A stretch of DNA of 16,424 nt from CANLBN01 sp047629215 (lineage in GTDB: Bacteria; Pseudomonadota; Gammaproteobacteria; Pseudomonadales; Cellvibrionaceae): the NCBI GenBank assembly GCA_047629215.1, contig JBLHWO010000064.1, positions 1 to 16,424 of the forward strand, read 5' to 3'. A program made the position numbers and the translations under genes. How positions within the stretch are numbered: position 1 is the first letter of the stretch; every line of letters begins with the position of its first letter. Below are positions 1 to 7,396 of the stretch, one piece after another. Under the pieces are notes generated by a model that saw only the letters and a list, made by a program, of their open reading frames with translations, did not search any database and had not been told where the DNA came from.

Positions 1-293
1 ATTATTGTGAATCACCACAACAACTTCGAATTATTGTGCGCAATCAAGGGGATGGACCTGCCGGGCCGACAACGACACGAGTGGAACATATTAATCAGGA
101 CTTTATCGAAGAGCAGCCAACGCCTGCCTTAAACGCAGGTGAGGAAACAGTATTAACTTTTCCTATTCCCAGTGCTTGTGTTAGCGAAACCTGTCCATTC
201 AGAATTACCGTTAATGCCGACCCTGTAGATGCAGTTATCGAATCCAATACTATTAATAATACGGACAATAGTAGTTGTGGTATAGCGAGTTAA
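1..293 (+). CDS. C-terminal end of a CARDB-like secreted protein (5' truncated by window edge)
   Basis: The frame is open from the left edge (first full codon at 3) to TAA at 291-293, giving about 96 residues. The piece reads like one beta-sandwich repeat of the CARDB/adhesion type. It has an early V-R-N-Q-G-D-G turn, a central L-N-A-G-E-E strand start, and a late D-P-x-D-A-V-I-E-S-N-x-x-N-N segment, the usual closing 'D...V.EsnE.NN' signature of CARDB. Two Cys pairs (SACVSETC and a C near the end) suggest disulphides and export, but the signal peptide is outside the window. Such domains usually sit at the C-terminus of large extracellular enzymes or adhesins; which one cannot be told here. 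A strong hairpin follows two bases after the stop. Confidence 0.6.
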   Translation, partial: YCESPQQLRIIVRNQGDGPAGPTTTRVEHINQDFIEEQPTPALNAGEETVLTFPIPSACVSETCPFRITVNADPVDAVIESNTINNTDNSSCGIAS

Positions 294-294
294 T

Positions 295-329
295 GCTAAC
301 GGGGGTGAGAATAACTCACCCCCGTTAGC
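295..329 (+). terminator. Perfect 15-bp hairpin after the CARDB-like gene
   Basis: A perfect inverted repeat (GCTAACGGGGGTGAG, 5-nt AATAA loop, exact complement) begins two bases after the upstream stop codon. The position and GC-rich core point to transcription termination. There is no proper T-run after it (TTGGTGG follows), so it may be a U-less intrinsic terminator or a 3'-end stabilising stem. It lies between convergent genes and could serve both directions. The rest of the gap (330-574) shows no convincing gene on either strand. Confidence 0.6.
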
Positions 330-574
330 TTGGTGGTTGCTATATAGTTTATAATTTTCCCCGATAGTTCAGGAATAAGAGAAAGCGTTAAAAACTGCTT
401 CAATAATTGATTTCGATGGTGATTTATAGCGGTGTTGAGAAGCCTATAAATGACCGCAAAGTGGGGTGTATTTATGTTTGAATACGCGCAATATTAATGC
501 CCGCTTTCACTTGTAAATAGTTTTTCGATGTTAGCAATATCAAACACCTCGATTTGAGAGTCAGAATCGGAACA

Positions 575-627
575 TCAGATTAACTCGACACTTTTTTATC
601 ATAGTGTCGATTCAAGTTTAAATCTGA
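575..627 (-). terminator. Nested inverted repeats downstream of the GGDEF-EAL gene
   Basis: An inner 8-bp stem (TCGACACT 585-592 / AGTGTCGA 603-610, 10-nt loop) is nested in an outer 7-bp repeat (TCAGATT 575-581 / AATCTGA 621-627). It lies 14 bases beyond the stop of the minus-strand GGDEF-EAL gene. There is no clear U-tract, so the terminator role is an inference from position. Confidence 0.35.
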
Positions 628-640
628 GACGGTTTAGCCG

Positions 641-2593
641 CTATCTTTTACAATAAAAAACAAGTGGTTTAGGCTTACCTTTCAAGTACCCCTGATGTAG
701 GTAAACACCAAATGAAATTAACTTATCCTGCTGTTGCTGAGTTTCAACCCCCTCTATCAATGCTCGCATACCATGAGCCTCAATTAATTGTTGAATGTGT
801 TTTATCGTTTTACTGTCATGCTCTATTCTTTCGACAAAAGAACGATCAATCTTAACCGTTGTTGCGGGAATATAGTGTAAATAAGCAAGAGAAGAATAGC
901 CTGTACCAAAATCGTCGATGCTAATTTTAATGCCTTTATCTGCTAATTTACGCACAACATGATTTTGATCTTCGATATCAGAAATTAATGCGCTCTCAGT
1001 TAACTCTACTGTTAAATCGCTAGGTGTTAGTTGGCTCTCCTCAATAATACTCAACAGGAACTCGGGTAGCTTTGGCACTCGCAGATGTACGGCTGAAATA
1101 TTAATTGCCATTGTGACGTGCGGATTAATATAGTCGCGTAAGATTAATAGATCAGAAAGTGCTTTTCCCGCGACCCAGCGTTCAATATTATCGATAATGC
1201 CAATTTCTTCAGCTACTTGCACAATATCTTCCGCTGGAACCCAGCCCAACTCATCATCGTGCCAACGTAACAAGGCTTCGAATGAAACAATACAGTTCTT
1301 ACCCTCAGAAAAGTCCCAGATGGGTTGGTAGTAAAGCATAAGCTCTTGATTTTGTTCAGCATAAAATAGTCGCTGCGCGATTAGACTTTTACGCCTAACC
1401 GTTCGCTCCATACCTTTTTGATACCTAACCCAGCGACGTTTACCCGATTCTTTTGCTTGATACATAGCCGCATCAGCAAATAAAACTACTTCCGTTATTA
1501 CATTAATGTCATCAGGATAATGAGCAAGACCAATACTGGCGGACAAAGACATGGGGTAAGAATCATTTTCATGATACATATCGGAAAGAGAGCTGACCAT
1601 TGAGTCTGCGAATAAGCCTTCGTCAAAAAAATTAATGGCACCATTATCAGCTATAACCACACCGACAATAAATTCATCGCCGCCAAAACGAGAGATAAAA
1701 GCTTCTATATTTTCAGGTAAGATAGCGCGCAGTCTATTGGCAACAGATTTTAGGACTTGATCGCCCGTTGCATGACCAAAAGAATCATTAACCAATTTAA
1801 AGCCGTCTAAATCTATAAAAAATAAAACTAGTGATTCTTTTTGCTCTTCAATTTTTTCTAACTTGCTATAAAAACCTTTGCGGTTGAGTAAGCCTGTTAG
1901 TGGGTCAGAGATCACTTCTTTAGACAGCTCAAGTTCACCTATTTTTCTATTATGTATATCATACTGCTGCAATAGTATTTTATCTTCCTTAGAGTGTCGT
2001 TGCGTGTTTACTGCTATAACATAATACCAACGCTCACCTTTTTGACTATTAATTAATAAATCACCCTCGAAACGAGAATATTTTGATAAATCTTCATACA
2101 TCTTTTGTAAATCAGGCAAGCCTATAATTACATCTGAAATATTTTTGATACTTTTACTGATTTTTTGTAAAAAAGTGGGGTTACCGCTAACAAATCGACC
2201 ATCGGCTGAATAGGTTGATATAATGGCCGAAGAACCAATTTTACTATTTTGATATAACTCAGGGATAGGTAAAGCTTCTACTAATATTGCCACCCGACCA
2301 TCATCAAGCGTGAACCCTGAAAAATTACAATAGGCTTGTTTATCGATTTTTTTAGGAGAGAAGTGCCAGTTATGTGAGATAACAAGCCCTTCAATAAAGG
2401 CTCGCCTGTATTCAAGCAAGCTCTCTTGAACCGCATCCGAGTTAAACTGCTTAAAATCCTTTGAACATAACTCTTTTAATGAATCACTCTCCCACAACCT
2501 TAGCGCAGGGCTATTGGCCCATACGATACGATAGTTATCGATATCATATATCCAAACGGCTATAGTAAGTTGATCGAACTGAACTATATTCAT
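641..2593 (-). CDS. PAS-PAS-GGDEF-EAL c-di-GMP turnover protein
   Basis: A 650-residue soluble protein with no membrane segment. Domains in order: PAS-like (about 5-110), second PAS-like (about 120-218), GGDEF (about 228-390) and EAL (about 405-645). The GGDEF half keeps DPLTGLLNR (230-238) and the full SRFGGDEF active loop (GGDEF 304-308). It lacks the RxxD inhibitory site, where N295-I-E-A stands instead. The EAL half keeps the residues expected of an active phosphodiesterase: E439 of EAL, N498, E530 in ELTES, D560/D561 in DDFGTGYSSL, K581, E614 and Q634. So both c-di-GMP synthesis and hydrolysis are possible, with the PAS domains as cytoplasmic input. The ATG at 2593 has no strong Shine-Dalgarno. 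It lies 101 bp downstream of ilvA on the same strand and may have its own promoter. Confidence 0.93.
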   Translation of the reverse strand: MNIVQFDQLTIAVWIYDIDNYRIVWANSPALRLWESDSLKELCSKDFKQFNSDAVQESLLEYRRAFIEGLVISHNWHFSPKKIDKQAYCNFSGFTLDDGRVAILVEALPIPELYQNSKIGSSAIISTYSADGRFVSGNPTFLQKISKSIKNISDVIIGLPDLQKMYEDLSKYSRFEGDLLINSQKGERWYYVIAVNTQRHSKEDKILLQQYDIHNRKIGELELSKEVISDPLTGLLNRKGFYSKLEKIEEQKESLVLFFIDLDGFKLVNDSFGHATGDQVLKSVANRLRAILPENIEAFISRFGGDEFIVGVVIADNGAINFFDEGLFADSMVSSLSDMYHENDSYPMSLSASIGLAHYPDDINVITEVVLFADAAMYQAKESGKRRWVRYQKGMERTVRRKSLIAQRLFYAEQNQELMLYYQPIWDFSEGKNCIVSFEALLRWHDDELGWVPAEDIVQVAEEIGIIDNIERWVAGKALSDLLILRDYINPHVTMAINISAVHLRVPKLPEFLLSIIEESQLTPSDLTVELTESALISDIEDQNHVVRKLADKGIKISIDDFGTGYSSLAYLHYIPATTVKIDRSFVERIEHDSKTIKHIQQLIEAHGMRALIEGVETQQQQDKLISFGVYLHQGYLKGKPKPLVFYCKR

Positions 2594-2694
2594 TACCGCG
2601 TTTATTATTCAATTTTTAGATTAAAAGCAATGAACTTAATATAGCTCAAAAGCGAAAAAGAACCAGCCCAAATAGTCGAAGCTGAAGAATATGA

Positions 2695-4284
2695 CTACCC
2701 TAAAAAACGACGATAAGCCGAGTTATCGGTCTCATCGGAGTATTGATAGTTTAGTTGTCGCAAATGCTCGGTAAATTTATCTGTATCCTCTCTTGGCACT
2801 TCGATGCCAGCCAACACATTACCAATAGCGGCTCCCTGATTGCGATAATGGAATAAACTGATGTTCCACTTCGATCCCAGTGTTTCTAGGAAGCGTAACA
2901 ATGCGCCCGGATATTCAGGGAAATCAAAGCGAAGAAGGCGTTCGTTAGTCTCTATTCCGCGACGTCCGCCCACCATATAACGCAAGTGCAATTTAGCGAG
3001 CTCATTATCGGATAAATCAACAAACTGATAACCACCAGCCGTTAATTCTTGCTTAACGTCCTTTAATTCAGCCTCACCATTACGTAAGCCAACCCCAACG
3101 AAGATTTCGGCATTCTCGCTGTTTGCACAAAAACGATAGTTAAATTCAGTAATAGGACGACTATGTATAGCCTTGCAAAATATTTTAAAGCTACCCGGCT
3201 GTTCAGGAATGGTAACCGCCAATAACGCTTCATTTTTTTGCCCCAAAGCCGTGCGCTCTGCCACATAACGCAGAGTATTAAAATTTAAATTAGCACCCGA
3301 CAAAATAGCGACCAGTTGCTTACCCGTCTCTCCCGTTTTTTCACACCAGAGTTTTAAACCCGCTAACGATAAAGCACCAGAAGGCTCAGATATAGCGCGC
3401 ATAGAAACAAAAATATCTTGTATCGCAGCACAAATTGCATCGCTGGAAACAGTGATCACTTCATCACAATATTGCTGTCCTACACGAAAATTTTCTTTAC
3501 CTATACGCTTTACCGCAACACCGTCAGCAAAGCTGCCGACATAATCCAAATCAACGGGCTCACCTGCTTTCATTGCTGCGGCAAAGCACGCACTATCTTC
3601 AGGCTCTACTGCTACGACTTTAATTTTTGGATTAACTGACTTAATGTAAGCTGACATGCCTGCAAATAAACCGCCGCCGCCAACGGGTATAAAAACCACA
3701 TCACAATTTGGAAGCTGCTCAAGCAACTCTCTTGCTACGGTACCCTGCCCTATAATGACATCGCGATCATCAAATGGTGGAACAAAAACCGCATTTTCTT
3801 TTTTAGCCAGATCTAGTGCGTAAGCATTAGCAGCATCAAAATTTTGACCGTGAATAATGACTTGGCCTCCAAAATTTTTAACCGCATCGATTTTAATTTG
3901 CGGCGTGGTTGTAGGCATAACGATACGCGATTTATGCCCTAAGTAAGTTGCACTATAGGCTAAGCCTTGCGCATGATTACCTGCCGATGCTGTGACAACA
4001 TTAGAGTTTTCAGGCAACAACCTTAACTTATTATAGGCTCCACGAAGCTTGAAAGAATAAACGGGTTGTTGGTCTTCTCGCTTTAACCAAATATCATTAC
4101 GGTACTTTGATTCTAAGGACTTAACTCGATTCACCGCTGTTCTAACGGTTAATGGCGTCATATCAGCCTGTTTAATCGCTGCGGCATAATCGAAGTCGTC
4201 TTGGCTATCATTATTAGCGATCCCAGAAGGTTTCAATCTACTTTTGCAGAATGGCAATATTTTTTTTGCGAATGCCTTTAACAT
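2695..4284 (-). CDS. ilvA: Biosynthetic threonine dehydratase (threonine ammonia-lyase)
   Basis: Converts L-threonine to 2-oxobutyrate and ammonia with PLP, the committed step of isoleucine synthesis. The fold-type II catalytic domain spans about 30-345. The PLP lysine is K79 in SFKLRGAYN, SAGNHAQG is at 100-107 and the phosphate-binding VGGGGL loop at 201-206. Two ACT-like regulatory domains follow (one from about 353 at TIPEQPGSF, one from about 450 at DFPEYPGAL), as in the long, isoleucine-inhibited IlvA class; the length of 529 fits (about 514 in E. coli). The ATG at 4284 is preceded by AAAGAGG seven bases upstream, which fixes the start. This leaves an unusual basic N-terminal extension of about 30 residues. 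Upstream is a full attenuator, so transcription is probably controlled by isoleucine-tRNA charging. Confidence 0.96.
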   Translation of the reverse strand: MLKAFAKKILPFCKSRLKPSGIANNDSQDDFDYAAAIKQADMTPLTVRTAVNRVKSLESKYRNDIWLKREDQQPVYSFKLRGAYNKLRLLPENSNVVTASAGNHAQGLAYSATYLGHKSRIVMPTTTPQIKIDAVKNFGGQVIIHGQNFDAANAYALDLAKKENAVFVPPFDDRDVIIGQGTVARELLEQLPNCDVVFIPVGGGGLFAGMSAYIKSVNPKIKVVAVEPEDSACFAAAMKAGEPVDLDYVGSFADGVAVKRIGKENFRVGQQYCDEVITVSSDAICAAIQDIFVSMRAISEPSGALSLAGLKLWCEKTGETGKQLVAILSGANLNFNTLRYVAERTALGQKNEALLAVTIPEQPGSFKIFCKAIHSRPITEFNYRFCANSENAEIFVGVGLRNGEAELKDVKQELTAGGYQFVDLSDNELAKLHLRYMVGGRRGIETNERLLRFDFPEYPGALLRFLETLGSKWNISLFHYRNQGAAIGNVLAGIEVPREDTDKFTEHLRQLNYQYSDETDNSAYRRFLG

Positions 4285-4348
4285 AATTGCCTCTTTTAAT
4301 TAGTTCTGTCGTTATTTGCTGACCTATAAAACTAACATTAGCGTTTAT

Positions 4349-4385
4349 AAAAAACAAAACCCCCGAGCTTCTCAGCGCGGGGGTT
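4349..4385 (-). terminator. Attenuator terminator in the ilvA leader
   Basis: On the minus strand AACCCCCG (4385-4378) pairs with CGGGGGTT (4365-4358) around a 12-nt loop that can pair further (GCT/AGC). It is followed directly by TTGTTTTTT, a good U-tract. It lies 64 bp before the ilvA start codon and downstream of a leader peptide, so it reads as the terminator of an attenuator rather than of the upstream gene. Confidence 0.9.
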
Positions 4386-4462
4386 GATGAATCTGCTTAG
4401 TTAGATGGCTTTTCTAAAGAATCATCTTTACAGATATCACCCCACGACGGCCATAGCCGTCG
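4358..4462 (-). promoter_or_regulatory. ilvA attenuator: pause hairpin and alternative antiterminator
   Basis: Three mutually exclusive structures can be drawn on the minus-strand transcript. The 1:2 pause hairpin is CGACGGC (4462-4456) with GCCGTCG (4451-4445) and a 4-nt loop; it starts directly after the leader's Ile codons. The 2:3 antiterminator pairs the segment 4446-4436 (CGTGGGGTGAT) with 4388-4378 (ATCAACCCCCG), giving 10 bp with two single-base bulges. The 3:4 pairing is the terminator, which uses the same 4385-4378 arm. A ribosome stalled on the Ile codons would cover segment 1 and free segment 2 to block the terminator. This is the ilv-type logic known from enteric ilvGMEDA. Confidence 0.85.
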
Positions 4463-4502
4463 CGATGATAATGATGGAATGTATTTTCTGCCTAAAATTC
4501 AT
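4437..4502 (-). CDS. Isoleucine-rich leader peptide of ilvA
   Basis: A 21-codon frame beginning MNFRQKIHS and continuing IIIIATAMAVVG, then TGA. Four consecutive Ile codons (ATC ATT ATC ATC, 4475-4464) plus one earlier ATA, one Thr and two Val match the product (Ile), substrate (Thr) and related branched-chain amino acid of the pathway. The last eight codons overlap the pause hairpin, the geometry needed for translation-coupled attenuation. The start ATG has only a weak TTGGAAT before it. The best promoter would place the transcript start almost on the ATG, so the peptide may be translated leaderless. It is a regulatory peptide; no function for the product itself is expected. Confidence 0.85.
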   Translation of the reverse strand: MNFRQKIHSIIIIATAMAVVG

Positions 4503-4508
4503 ATTCCA

Positions 4509-4537
4509 ATTGTAGTGTCTATAGTATGAACTTACAA
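4509..4537 (-). promoter_or_regulatory. Likely sigma-70 promoter for the ilvA leader
   Basis: The minus strand shows TTGTAA (4537-4532), a 17-bp spacer and TACAAT (4514-4509), matching 4/6 and 5/6 of the consensus. It fills most of the 39-bp gap between the upstream stop and the leader ATG. The transcript would start about at 4502, the first base of the leader codon. Confidence 0.65.
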
Positions 4538-4541
4538 CGCT

Positions 4542-4982
4542 CTACCCTGCTTGCTCAGCTGTTTTCTTATCTTTATTATCAATTTTTATCAATGTTAAGA
4601 CATATATGACAGTATAAACGGTGCTCACAGCGGCACCAGGCAAGATAGTTAATAATATATTCGGGGTTCCTGTTATTGCATTCACTCCCCAGGAGGTCGA
4701 ATAGAGCAATATGCAGGCTATTGAGCCAGCCCACCATTGACGTCCAGGTAAGGCCTTAAATGATGTGAACAACCACTCAATCATCAAGGCTAACAGCAAA
4801 GTAATTGTGAAACTGTACCCTCCTTGTGTGGCTGCTGCTCTGAAGGCAACTGACGGACCAAACTCAGCATTAATCAAAAAGGCCCAGCCACCATAAAACA
4901 ATAATCCAGCCAATGGGGGGACTAGTATGCGCAAGGCAGCGTTTTGAAGAATACGAGAACCAGCTTTGCTCTTTTTTTTCAT
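4542..4982 (-). CDS. Small four-helix membrane protein of unknown function
   Basis: 146 residues with a basic N-terminus (MKKKSKAGSR), four hydrophobic segments (about 16-37, 55-74, 83-103 and 107-132) and a charged tail (KIDNKDKKTAEQ). By the positive-inside rule both ends should face the cytoplasm. Gly, Pro and aromatic residues within the helices are typical of small inner-membrane proteins, but I do not recognise a family. It starts 24 bp after pdxH on the same strand and is probably co-transcribed with it. No strong Shine-Dalgarno is seen before the ATG. The ilvA leader promoter begins right after its stop codon. Confidence 0.75.
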   Translation of the reverse strand: MKKKSKAGSRILQNAALRILVPPLAGLLFYGGWAFLINAEFGPSVAFRAAATQGGYSFTITLLLALMIEWLFTSFKALPGRQWWAGSIACILLYSTSWGVNAITGTPNILLTILPGAAVSTVYTVIYVLTLIKIDNKDKKTAEQAG

Positions 4983-5006
4983 TTAAAGTTTCTACTGCGT
5001 ATTCAA

Positions 5007-5651
5007 TCAGGGCGCTAGGCGCTGAATAGACCATTCATTATCACTATGTTCAGTTTCTCTGCTATAGATGAACCGATCATGTAAACGGTGTTCACCACCT
5101 TGCCAAAACTCCAAAGTCTTTGGAACCACCCTATACCCACCCCAAAAATCAGGTAGTGGAATGTCAGTCGGGTATTGGGATTGAATAACGGCATAACGAT
5201 CAATTAACTGCTGTCGAGTATCAATTGCTTCGCTTTGGGATGAGGCCCAAGCTGCCCACTGACTTTCTTGTGAACGACTGTGAAAATAGGCTTCACTTTC
5301 CTCAGCATTTACTTTCTCAACCATGCCTGACACTATTACTTGGCGCTCAAGAAAATGCCACGGAAAATGCAAGCTAACTAGATTATTACGCTCGATATCT
5401 CTCGCCTTGGTGCTCTTGTAGTTAGTAAAGAAAGTGAATCCCTCATGATCGGCCTTTTTCAGGAGAACAATACGTTGGTTAGCTTGCTGGTTTTGATCGA
5501 CCGTTGCTAATACCATCGCCGTCGGGTCAGGGACATCACACGCTAACAATTCATTAAACCAATGCTCAAATTGAAGGATTGGATCAATGTGTAAGTCGTG
5601 GCGGCGCAAACCACCTTGCTGATATTGTCTACGAAAATCGTGTAAATTCAT
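5007..5651 (-). CDS. pdxH: Pyridoxamine/pyridoxine 5'-phosphate oxidase
   Basis: FMN enzyme that oxidises PNP and PMP to pyridoxal 5'-phosphate, the last step of vitamin B6 synthesis and salvage; soluble dimer in this family. The start is taken at the ATG at 5651 (214 residues, MNLHDFRRQY), because the protein then aligns with the usual N-terminus ending in GGLRRHDL. An upstream in-frame GTG at 5720 would add 23 hydrophobic residues not typical of the family. Motifs seen: DPTAMVLATVD, QRIVLLKK, the FMN-contact stretch TNYKSTKARDIE, FPWHFLERQVIV, the family signature LEFWQGGEHRLHDR and the C-terminal IQRLAP. It is divergent from mobA, with 127 bp between starts. PLP is also the cofactor of the nearby IlvA, perhaps coincidentally. 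Confidence 0.96.
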   Translation of the reverse strand: MNLHDFRRQYQQGGLRRHDLHIDPILQFEHWFNELLACDVPDPTAMVLATVDQNQQANQRIVLLKKADHEGFTFFTNYKSTKARDIERNNLVSLHFPWHFLERQVIVSGMVEKVNAEESEAYFHSRSQESQWAAWASSQSEAIDTRQQLIDRYAVIQSQYPTDIPLPDFWGGYRVVPKTLEFWQGGEHRLHDRFIYSRETEHSDNEWSIQRLAP

Positions 5652-5778
5652 ATTATCTATAAAAACGTTAAGTGGCCATATTTGAGCAACTAGAATTAAG
5701 CGGCTAAAAAATAGGATCACGGATCATAATAAGCATAACAAAGTAGATTATTGTACGCGATACGGACTAGAATTGGTT

Positions 5779-6516
5779 ATGCAAAAAGACGATTCAAATA
5801 ATAATTTACTCAATGATCCAGAATCGATACCGGTAGTCATTTTAGCGGGAGGTCAAAGCCAGCGACTTCGTTTAAACAATCAATATAAATGGCAACTTCC
5901 TTTTGCTGATAACGGGACGCTACTCAACTATATTATCGGCAAAATCAGCAAACAATCTAAGCATGTCCTTATCAATGCTCCTTTTATCAGTTCCGAAAAA
6001 GTCGACTCGCCAGGCTACGATAACAATTACAATGATCTAAACACGTACTTTCTGCCTATCATTCACGATATCTTGCCTAATTTTCAAGGGCCGCTTGCCG
6101 GACTACTCACTAGCCTAAAGTGGGCTAAAGACCACAATCATCCATGGGTGATGACACTTGCTTGTGATACGCCATTTTTCCCTGATGACTTATTATCTCA
6201 GCTATCAAAGCAAGTGCAGACACTCAACAAAAACAATACCACCAGCGATAAGTTGGCGATAACGGTCTCCAGTCAAGATCGCATACACCCTACCTTTGGC
6301 CTTTGGTCAACAGAGCTGCTTCCCCTTTTGAACAATCATATACAAATAAACTCAAATGAAAAACGGCTTCGCTCTATTTCTCTCTGGGCTCAAAAACATG
6401 CTGCTATTATAAAAATAAAGTCGACTCACAATAAAAGCAATGACTACGACCCCTTCTTTAATATTAATACTCCAGATGAATACCAACAAGCGTTAACAAT
6501 AATTACAAACGTATAA
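5779..6516 (+). CDS. mobA: Molybdenum cofactor guanylyltransferase
   Basis: Transfers GMP from GTP to Mo-molybdopterin to make the MGD form used by DMSO-reductase-family enzymes such as assimilatory nitrate reductase. The 245-residue product (start ATG 5779; TTG at 5773 is a weaker option) has the nucleotidyltransferase order: ILAGGQSQR (21-29), a lysine at K38, GPLAGL (104-109), the Mg-binding ACDTPF (128-133, D130), HPTFGLW (170-176) and NINTPDEY (228-235). The usual RMGGxDK after the glycine loop is altered to RLRLNNQYK, losing the glycines but keeping the lysine. It is about 50 residues longer than E. coli MobA, mainly from an N-terminal tail and an insertion near 70-90. tesB follows 31 bp downstream. 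Confidence 0.9.
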   Translation: MQKDDSNNNLLNDPESIPVVILAGGQSQRLRLNNQYKWQLPFADNGTLLNYIIGKISKQSKHVLINAPFISSEKVDSPGYDNNYNDLNTYFLPIIHDILPNFQGPLAGLLTSLKWAKDHNHPWVMTLACDTPFFPDDLLSQLSKQVQTLNKNNTTSDKLAITVSSQDRIHPTFGLWSTELLPLLNNHIQINSNEKRLRSISLWAQKHAAIIKIKSTHNKSNDYDPFFNINTPDEYQQALTIITNV

Positions 6517-6547
6517 ATTCAATTTAATCAATTTTATGTAAAACACT

Positions 6548-7396
6548 ATGGCAGATTTACAAAATTTAATTCAGTTATTAGCACTAGAAAAAACGAGTGA
6601 AAACCAATTTACAGCGAGCGGTCAGGATGTAGGCTCAGGAAGAGTATTTGGTGGTCAGGTACTAGGGCAAGCCATCAGTGCGGCACAAAAAACCGTTGTA
6701 GAGCGCACTATTCATTCTGCTCATGCTTACTTTCTGCGCCCTGGAGACTTTACGCAACCGATCACATATTTAGTTGATAAAACACGAGACGGAAACTCTT
6801 ACTCTGCACGAACCATTACCGCCGCCCAGGAAGGAAAAACGCTCTTTACTATGATGTGTTCGTTTCAAAAGCAAGAAATATCTGAATTTGACTATAGCGA
6901 AAGTATAGATACCGTTAGTTTCTATGAGAAATGTAATGTGGGTGTTAATATAGAATCATCTATAAAAGATCCCTCGATAGTAAAAAACATCCAGAGTTCG
7001 GTACTGAACAATCAACCTTTTATGATTAAATTTCCCACTGAAAACGAATGCTCCACGGATAAGCTTGAACGCTTTTGCATTAAAACTAACGCAGCCTTGC
7101 CCAATAATCCCGACTTGCATCGATCACTTTTAGCCTACTTATCTGACTTTAGAGTACTGGCATCTGGTCTAAGGCCTACGGGCTATCGCTTCCGTCTTGA
7201 TGAAGTCATGCTAGCGACAATTTGCCATGGAATATGGTTTCATCGAAATTTCAAAATGGATGACTGGTTATTTATTAGTTGTGAACCATTATCAGTCTCT
7301 AATGGACGCAGCCTATCTAGAGGCAGTATTTATAATAATGATGGCTTATTAGTCGCCTCTACGGTACAAGAAGGTGTGATTAGAAAAAAACGTTAA
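6548..7396 (+). CDS. tesB: Acyl-CoA thioesterase II
   Basis: Hydrolyses medium- and long-chain acyl-CoA to free acid and CoA. The 282-residue double-hotdog protein is close to the E. coli length (286). Family landmarks: VFGGQVLGQA (33-42), HSAHAYFLRPGD (56-67), RDGNSYSAR (80-88), WFHR (230-233) and STVQEGV (271-277). The catalytic triad known from E. coli TesB is conserved by alignment as D200 (YLSDF), T224 (MLATICH) and Q274 (VQEG). The position after the threonine is ATIC here rather than ATID. The ATG at 6548 has no evident Shine-Dalgarno. Its stop overlaps the convergent thiolase stop by 4 bp. Confidence 0.95.
   Translation: MADLQNLIQLLALEKTSENQFTASGQDVGSGRVFGGQVLGQAISAAQKTVVERTIHSAHAYFLRPGDFTQPITYLVDKTRDGNSYSARTITAAQEGKTLFTMMCSFQKQEISEFDYSESIDTVSFYEKCNVGVNIESSIKDPSIVKNIQSSVLNNQPFMIKFPTENECSTDKLERFCIKTNAALPNNPDLHRSLLAYLSDFRVLASGLRPTGYRFRLDEVMLATICHGIWFHRNFKMDDWLFISCEPLSVSNGRSLSRGSIYNNDGLLVASTVQEGVIRKKR

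Noticed and set aside
423..457. TTTATAG/CTATAAA and GCGGT/ACCGC short inverted pairs
   Set aside because: Weak, interleaved and AT-rich; not above chance for a non-coding stretch.
5652..5720. Upstream GTG start adding 23 residues to PdxH
   Set aside because: The extension is hydrophobic and absent from the family; the ATG at 5651 restores the normal N-terminus.
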